From NCBI RefSeq assembly GCF_000377765.1, contig NZ_KB898663.1, forward strand, positions 248,001-312,000: DNA of 64,000 nt. The letters run 5' to 3'. The notes under the pieces were generated by a model, which made no database searches, was not told the DNA's origin, and worked only from the letters and a program-made list of their open reading frames with translations. Made by a program: the position numbers and the translations under genes. This document shows positions 58,818-64,000 of the stretch, piece by piece. Source of the stretch: Gracilibacillus lacisalsi DSM 19029. GTDB lineage: Bacteria > Bacillota > Bacilli > Bacillales > Amphibacillaceae. The first letter of the stretch is position 1. Every line of letters starts with the position of its first letter.

Positions 58818-59490
58818 ATTCCATCCCTCTTTGTGCCAATTGTTCTTCCATCAACTGAAGTGGCTTTCGCATATTAAACATGATAAAAAAAGCTGCTGCA
58901 CTCATACAAAACCAAACGGTAATCCCAGGAGCAAAATAATAGATGATTCCCAGTGAGACCAAGGTAGAAATATGAAACAAGGTCGTCTTAAAATAACGGA
59001 AGACCGCATAAATCGATACAATAAACAAGTTCTTTAATTTCACTTCAAACCTTGTCAAAATTGGAAAAGCGTAAAGACAAACAAACAACGTAAAAATTAA
59101 TAAAATTAGAAATACTGGAGATAGCACTGCCAGATAATGATTCGCATAATAAATATCTACTATTAAAATCGTCATAATCGTCAACTGAAAGAGCCAATAT
59201 TTGGTTGCAATGCTGAAATTATTTTTGTAATAGCTCCAGAAATCTTTTGTCGGACTAAGGTCGCGTTCGCGAATCATTTTTCCCATTGTTGCGTATAAGG
59301 CAGCCAAAGAAGGGCCTGCTGGTAATAACGCAATAGAAAAAAGGATGATATTTTGCACGGACATTTCAACAAACACAAAAGCTAGTAAAAACAGGAGATT
59401 AGCTAGCATAAAATGAATATTAGTTATGAGAAAGTAATAAAAATATTGAACACCTATATATAATGGCCTTTCTGTTACTGTTTGTGCCAT
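58804..59490 (-). CDS. YesL family (DUF624) membrane protein, copy 4
   Basis: A 228-residue member, more diverged than the other three (FYYFLITNIHFMLANLLFLL, then LLPAGPSLAALYATMGKMI), with about five membrane segments. The second ATG of MSMAQ (59490) is used because GGGG lies 7 bases before it; the first ATG lies within the site. Coupled to YesN upstream (12 bp) and to DUF4340 downstream. Confidence 0.75.
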   Translation of the reverse strand: MAQTVTERPLYIGVQYFYYFLITNIHFMLANLLFLLAFVFVEMSVQNIILFSIALLPAGPSLAALYATMGKMIRERDLSPTKDFWSYYKNNFSIATKYWLFQLTIMTILIVDIYYANHYLAVLSPVFLILLIFTLFVCLYAFPILTRFEVKLKNLFIVSIYAVFRYFKTTLFHISTLVSLGIIYYFAPGITVWFCMSAAAFFIMFNMRKPLQLMEEQLAQRGMEYEEN

Positions 59491-59502
59491 CGACATCCCC
59501 CT

Positions 59503-60984
59503 TTAAGCGTGTTGTTTCCGCTGATTTTTTTGATACTCTTTTGGACTAACACCGGCATATTTTTTGAACTTCTTATAGAAATAATCATTATTGGAATAAC
59601 CTACTTTTTCTGATACCTCGTATACTTTCAGCTCCCTTTCGACTAAGAAATATTTTGCTTTTTCCATTCTGACTATATCGAGATACTGATGAAAATAATA
59701 CCCTGTTTGCTTCTTGAATTTTTTTCCTAAATAAGAGCGGTTGTAACTGAACAAGTCAGCTATTACTTTTAAATTTAAATCCTTATAATAAAACTTCTCG
59801 ACAAATTCAACGATTTTCTCAATTGTATTTTCTGAATTACAAGCAAATCCATTGATTTCAGAGGCTGCCTTGCTAAATTGGTTCTTTAGTGAAGACAGCA
59901 GTTGTTGTAATGTCTGAGACGCACAAATAATATTGGCCATTTCTTCATTGGAAGGTATATGAATATCTTGGTTTGCTCGCGATAAAATCGTATAAATATC
60001 TTTGGTGATTTCAATTAATTCAGCAGTAATTCTTTGTGGCTGGTATTGTTTGGCTTGATAATATTTTTCCATTTCTTCAAAATAGTTGTCTAATTTATTA
60101 TCATCTTCAAATTCAATCGAACGACATACTTCTTCTACCCAGCCGTCTGGTAAACTAGTTTTCTCTGAAATCAGTTCTTGCTTAGATAAAACAGTTGTAT
60201 TGCTATAACTGAAGTGTAAGTGTTGCAACTGCTTCAGTTGGTTGACCATGTCTGGTAATCTTTCAATGGTCGTTCCTTCTTCTATGAGCTGAAATTGATG
60301 TTGTTTAGCTGCCATTAACCGGCTCATTGATTGGAATAACCGTTTAATAGAGGCAACTTCACCATTTTTAAAAAGTAGATACATAACTTGATCGATCCAA
60401 ATATATTTGAAGAGTTGATCCGACTCTATCTTTTGTTCCACCCAGTTTTTTTCTGGTCTATTGATGAATGTGACACTTGCTATATGGAAAGTCTCATTTT
60501 GATACTGGTTCAACCTGTGATGTTTTTTTCTCCCTTGTAAAAATTGCTTCCACTCTTCATTCTCTGTCATCGTCTCATATTCGTGTATTTGTGAATGCAA
60601 TAGATACTCACTGTTGCATTTTTCTTTAAGCTGACGAATAAGTGGGATCAACTCCTCTTCATCAACTGGTTTCAGTAAATAGGATTCCATCCCAAGACGA
60701 ATGGATTGCTGTGCATAAGAAAAATTGGAATAACCAGATAATACAACAAACTTACAGGGATAACCTTCATTCTTCGCTTGCTTTACCATATCTATTCCAC
60801 TTAAGCCTGGCATCCGAATATCTACAAAAACAACATCGGGTTTTAACGTTCTTATTTTCTCTAAGCCGACTTTACCATTTTCCGCAGTACCTACCACTTG
60901 ATAACCATAGTCATTCCAATCAATAATGGAAGCAAGACCTTCTCTTATCAACGGTTCATCATCTATAAACAGAACTTTTAACAT
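59503..60984 (-). CDS. YesN-type response regulator, AraC family output
   Basis: A 493-residue protein. Residues 1-120 form a receiver domain with the acidic pocket (FIDDEP), phosphorylation site D55 in VVFVDIRMPG and the switch lysine in YLLKPVDEEE. A central linker region precedes two AraC-type helix-turn-helix motifs at the C-terminus (KVIADLFSYNRSYLGKKF and VYEVSEKVGYSNNDYFYKKF). Its ATG touches the stop of the kinase gene (TGAATG), so both are coupled. It probably activates the adjacent polysaccharide genes. Confidence 0.92.
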   Translation of the reverse strand: MLKVLFIDDEPLIREGLASIIDWNDYGYQVVGTAENGKVGLEKIRTLKPDVVFVDIRMPGLSGIDMVKQAKNEGYPCKFVVLSGYSNFSYAQQSIRLGMESYLLKPVDEEELIPLIRQLKEKCNSEYLLHSQIHEYETMTENEEWKQFLQGRKKHHRLNQYQNETFHIASVTFINRPEKNWVEQKIESDQLFKYIWIDQVMYLLFKNGEVASIKRLFQSMSRLMAAKQHQFQLIEEGTTIERLPDMVNQLKQLQHLHFSYSNTTVLSKQELISEKTSLPDGWVEEVCRSIEFEDDNKLDNYFEEMEKYYQAKQYQPQRITAELIEITKDIYTILSRANQDIHIPSNEEMANIICASQTLQQLLSSLKNQFSKAASEINGFACNSENTIEKIVEFVEKFYYKDLNLKVIADLFSYNRSYLGKKFKKQTGYYFHQYLDIVRMEKAKYFLVERELKVYEVSEKVGYSNNDYFYKKFKKYAGVSPKEYQKNQRKQHA

Positions 60985-62784
60985 TCATCCTACCCCCTTC
61001 TCATGTTTAATTTTAGGTATTTTTAGGGTCATCGTTGTGCCCAAGCCTTCAATACTATCCATCTCAATACCATATTTTTCTCCGTAATAAAGCCTTAACC
61101 GTTGATGGACATTGTGCAAGCCAATTCGATTACCATCTGAATAGTATTCTTCATCGTTCAATCGTTCTCTAATTTCACTGAGACTTTCTTTCGGAATGCC
61201 AACACCATTATCTTTTACTTCTACTTGGATATATTTATCCTCTTCTGCCATCGTTATCTTAATAAACCCTTGCTCTTCTTTTGGCTCAAGCCCGTGAATA
61301 ATAGCATTCTCTACAATAGGCTGAATCAATAACGGGAAAATATAATAGTCTTCTACTGCATCTTCCACTTCTAATTGATAACTAAATTTCTCACCGAAAC
61401 GTAATGTCTGAATTTCTAAATAATAATGCATAAGAACTATTTCGTCAGTAATCGGAACAGGGCGATCTGTTCTTTCTAATGCTGAACGCATCATTTTGCT
61501 TAACATTTTTACAATTTTTGCGACTTCCGGGTCCTTGTTTAAAATTGCCTTCATCCGGATCATTTCTAACGTATTGTAAAGAAAGTGTGGATTAATCTGA
61601 CTAGCTAGCATTTTAAAATCCATTTCCTTTTGTTTGCGTTTCCAAGTTTCTTCCTTAATTTTATGAATATAGACTTCATCAATGATTTTCTGAACACTTT
61701 GGGAAGTTGTTGCTAAGTCGTGGTAAACCTCACTAATTTCATCGTGTCCATTTATCTGTTGGTTAACCTGAAAATTACCTTTTGCTACTTGATACATTGT
61801 TTGCCTCAATTGCTGAATCCGCTTATGAAAACTTCTGATAAAAATACCGATTAATAGAATCGATACCGATAACGCGCTAATGATCACCAAAAGTCCTCGT
61901 GTATAAATAGCATTTGGTTCCTTCATCACTTCTTCAACCGGAATAACGGACGAGACTTGAAAACTATTATCCAGCGATTTATCAGGTCGAAAGTCGTGCT
62001 GGTTTATTTTGACATGCTCCCCTTCAAACTTTGTATCCATCACATCATTTCCGGATGCATTAGATTCTTGGTTGAAAAAAGTAGCTTTGTTGCCAATATA
62101 TTCACGCTCTGTACTATATACGATTGTTTCTCGATCTAATGTGATATAGGCTTGATATGGCTCCCCTTCTACTACTGATTTCAGCATATCCGGTGAAACG
62201 TAAATAGCTAATACTCCTAATAAATCATTACTTTGACCGTATACTGCTCTTGTTAGCGCTAATAATTCCTGACCAGTCCAATAATCCTCCATATAAACCC
62301 ATGATAAACGTCCACTTTTTTCAACTGCTTCCTTGTACCAATCCTCTTGCTTTACGATGGAATCCGCATAAATAAAATGTGAATCCGTTATCATATCTTT
62401 GTTCATAAAAAATTGAATGGTTTCAATTTCATCGTAGTATTTCAGAAAATCGTCGAACACCGGGTAACGATTATAGGCATTGTAAATTTCTAATGTCGAT
62501 TCATACTCATTTTCTAACAACTCTTTCATATTCTGATTGATGTAAACCATATCTGCAATACTAATAACTCGATTAAAGATCGTTTGTAATCGTAATTCAA
62601 GCTTATCTACATTCGATTCGGCTTCACTTAGTGAATGACTTAATACAATATCTCTCGTACTATCATTCAAATACGCACCAACCAAAAGAACAGGTATCGC
62701 TGTGACAATTAGGTAAATGCCTAACAATTTATGCTTTACTTTTAAATAATCAAATAAAGACATGATTTTTTTCTTTAGGAACAT
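60985..62784 (-). CDS. YesM-type sensor histidine kinase
   Basis: A 599-residue membrane kinase: membrane segment about 20-40, dCache-like extracellular sensor (about 45-290), second membrane segment about 297-317, HAMP (about 318-370), His_kinase dimerisation motif with phospho-accepting H400 in SQINPHFLYNTLE, and a C-terminal ATPase domain (PIVENAIIHG, VKDNGVGIP, GLHNVHQRL). This is the LytS/YesM class. AGGAGGG precedes the ATG. It starts 71 bp after the GH95-like gene and is followed directly by yesN. Confidence 0.93.
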   Translation of the reverse strand: MFLKKKIMSLFDYLKVKHKLLGIYLIVTAIPVLLVGAYLNDSTRDIVLSHSLSEAESNVDKLELRLQTIFNRVISIADMVYINQNMKELLENEYESTLEIYNAYNRYPVFDDFLKYYDEIETIQFFMNKDMITDSHFIYADSIVKQEDWYKEAVEKSGRLSWVYMEDYWTGQELLALTRAVYGQSNDLLGVLAIYVSPDMLKSVVEGEPYQAYITLDRETIVYSTEREYIGNKATFFNQESNASGNDVMDTKFEGEHVKINQHDFRPDKSLDNSFQVSSVIPVEEVMKEPNAIYTRGLLVIISALSVSILLIGIFIRSFHKRIQQLRQTMYQVAKGNFQVNQQINGHDEISEVYHDLATTSQSVQKIIDEVYIHKIKEETWKRKQKEMDFKMLASQINPHFLYNTLEMIRMKAILNKDPEVAKIVKMLSKMMRSALERTDRPVPITDEIVLMHYYLEIQTLRFGEKFSYQLEVEDAVEDYYIFPLLIQPIVENAIIHGLEPKEEQGFIKITMAEEDKYIQVEVKDNGVGIPKESLSEIRERLNDEEYYSDGNRIGLHNVHQRLRLYYGEKYGIEMDSIEGLGTTMTLKIPKIKHEKGVG

Positions 62785-62855
62785 TTGTGATCCCTCCTGT
62801 CACAGCTTCTTCTTACTTATTAGCTAGCTTTTCTCCGTTCGTTTCAATCACCTGT

Positions 62856-64000
62856 TTACAAATTTATCTGAAATGAAACTGGTTTATTTCGCTGTAGCAT
62901 GATAGTTTGCTGATTTTGCTCCACTTCTTGATAAAGCGGCAAATACAATTTTATCTCCTGATCGATTTTGCTGACGATTTGTAATTCTACGTGTTTTGCC
63001 TCTAAATCCCAAGTCAATCTATTCACTATCATTTGATTTGGCAGGCGAATTCCTTTCATTTCTCCTTTTGAAATCGAAGATGGAAGGGCACCTAATAAGG
63101 TTAATCTGCCATTGCTGAAATCAACTAGCATCTCGTGAACGACTTGTGGTAAAGCTCCGTTTCCATCAACATTGAAAATTTGCTGTTCATTATAATGTGA
63201 CATCATTAATGAAGAATAGAAACAATTATGATCAATCAACAGACGGAAAATATCATCTAATAATTCCGGCATATGGAATTGGGTAGCACACAAGGCGGAA
63301 TGCATCCGACCATGAGTAGAGGAGGTGTCTCCTTCTTCATTTAATAACCATGCTTCCAAGCGCTTATTAAATGCGGTTCTTGCAGCTTGCCACATTTCTG
63401 GATTTGTCTCATCATTAAATTCCCTGCTTTGGAAAACAGGATAAAGATGAGAAAAATGACGGTGGTTATAATTTTCACCTTTTTCTGGTATTAACCATTC
63501 TTTCAATGCACCATCTTCGTTTACCTGATAAGCAGGTAGTTTATTTTTCATCTCTTGACATTTCTTTATCTTTTCTTCTGGATAACCTAAAATTTGATAA
63601 GCTTCACTTAAGTTAGTTAATACTTCTTTCGCGACCGCTATATCTTGTGTTGCATTATCTGCCGCTCCATTTTCTGCTGAATAGGAAGGGGTAAATCGAT
63701 AAGTACCATCCGGATCTTCAACAAGAAAATCTTCATAAAACAAGACATTCTCTTCTAAAAAAGGTAACGCTTCATTTTGCAAAAACAACCTATCGTCGGT
63801 AAAACGATAATATTGATAATACCAATGCGCTAACCACCCAGCACCACACGTCCATAAATGTAAGGGCCATTCTTGATTCCAGTGAACATGTTTGCCACTG
63901 TTACTGGCGTGAATTGCTGCCATAACACCTCTGGCACCATAATACTTTTGGGCATTCTCACGAAAACCTGGCATTAACTCTTTTATTAATCGGAAATATC
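62856..64000 (-). CDS. GH95-like glycoside hydrolase, C-terminal part (cut by window)
   Basis: At least 381 residues; the frame is open to the window end, so the start lies outside. It has the (alpha/alpha)6-barrel features of alpha-L-fucosidase family GH95: LMPGFRENAQKYYGARG, WNQEWPLHLWTCGAGWLAHW, FTPSYSAENGA with a probable catalytic acid Glu, and HRHFSHLYPVF. The usual GWSxAW stretch is replaced by DTSSTHGRMHS, so the member is divergent and may act on another L-fucose- or L-galactose-like sugar. Located just upstream of the YesM/YesN operon. Confidence 0.65.
   Translation of the reverse strand, partial: YFRLIKELMPGFRENAQKYYGARGVMAAIHASNSGKHVHWNQEWPLHLWTCGAGWLAHWYYQYYRFTDDRLFLQNEALPFLEENVLFYEDFLVEDPDGTYRFTPSYSAENGAADNATQDIAVAKEVLTNLSEAYQILGYPEEKIKKCQEMKNKLPAYQVNEDGALKEWLIPEKGENYNHRHFSHLYPVFQSREFNDETNPEMWQAARTAFNKRLEAWLLNEEGDTSSTHGRMHSALCATQFHMPELLDDIFRLLIDHNCFYSSLMMSHYNEQQIFNVDGNGALPQVVHEMLVDFSNGRLTLLGALPSSISKGEMKGIRLPNQMIVNRLTWDLEAKHVELQIVSKIDQEIKLYLPLYQEVEQNQQTIMLQRNKPVSFQINL

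Overview
The window is chromosomal DNA of a low-GC Gram-positive bacterium, almost certainly a Bacillaceae member. Evidence: strong AGGAGG-type ribosome binding sites; relatives of Bacillus subtilis YkuS, YdjO, YesL, YesM and YesN; an IDEAL-domain protein; CUT1 sugar ABC transporters without their own ATPase; LacI-type regulators with cre-like boxes. A halotolerant genus near Gracilibacillus, Amphibacillus or Oceanobacillus is a reasonable guess, but the sequence alone does not prove it. I see no rRNA, tRNA, CRISPR array, phage or intact insertion sequence.

Layout. 0-8.4 kb is general-purpose: an IDEAL-domain protein, an aromatic acid exporter-like membrane protein, two paralogous chemoreceptors, and the 5-oxoprolinase operon pxpB-pxpC-pxpA. 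8.7-15.9 kb holds a sugar ABC operon (binding protein, two permeases, LacI regulator, YesL) and next to it a decayed duplicate of the same module (LacI, YesL, last codons of a lost permease). 16-22.3 kb holds YdjO, a GH2 beta-galactosidase with a divergent LacI regulator, and a sugar epimerase/2-hydroxyacid dehydrogenase pair. 22.6-28 kb holds a membrane-anchored unknown, two alpha/beta hydrolases, small hydrophilic proteins, YkuS and an NhaC-type antiporter. 28.5-33.9 kb is a GntR-controlled ABC operon with a lyxose/mannose isomerase-like protein and an SGNH hydrolase. 34.5-40.4 kb is an Lpl-type ABC operon with two Gfo/Idh/MocA dehydrogenases; a lone YesL follows. 41.7-49.4 kb is an alpha-xyloside operon (LacI, ABC transporter, GH31 alpha-xylosidase, Gfo/Idh/MocA). 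50-55.9 kb is a second Lpl-type ABC operon ending in a GH42 beta-galactosidase. 56.4-57.3 kb is a NERD-domain protein. 57.5-64 kb is a GH95-like glycosidase (cut by the window end) followed by a YesM/YesN two-component system, YesL and a DUF4340 protein.

Together the accessory region is a plant-polysaccharide oligosaccharide utilisation territory: five separate uptake systems, four glycosidases, several sugar oxidoreductases and isomerases, and a local regulator for most systems. All five transporters lack an ATPase gene here and presumably share one encoded elsewhere, as MsmX does in B. subtilis.

The most unusual content is non-coding. Five of the six convergent gene junctions carry repeat DNA (the sixth is only 9 bp): 20-22 bp periodic arrays at 1.8, 8.4 and 28.1 kb, a 52 bp-period inverted array at 57.3 kb, and a roughly 170 bp structured element at 41.4 kb. 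That element also occurs at 34.3 and 49.5 kb, and its copies differ by compensatory changes in predicted stems. Four binding protein/permease junctions carry long perfect hairpins, and two gene remnants (a permease and a GntR regulator) record module decay.
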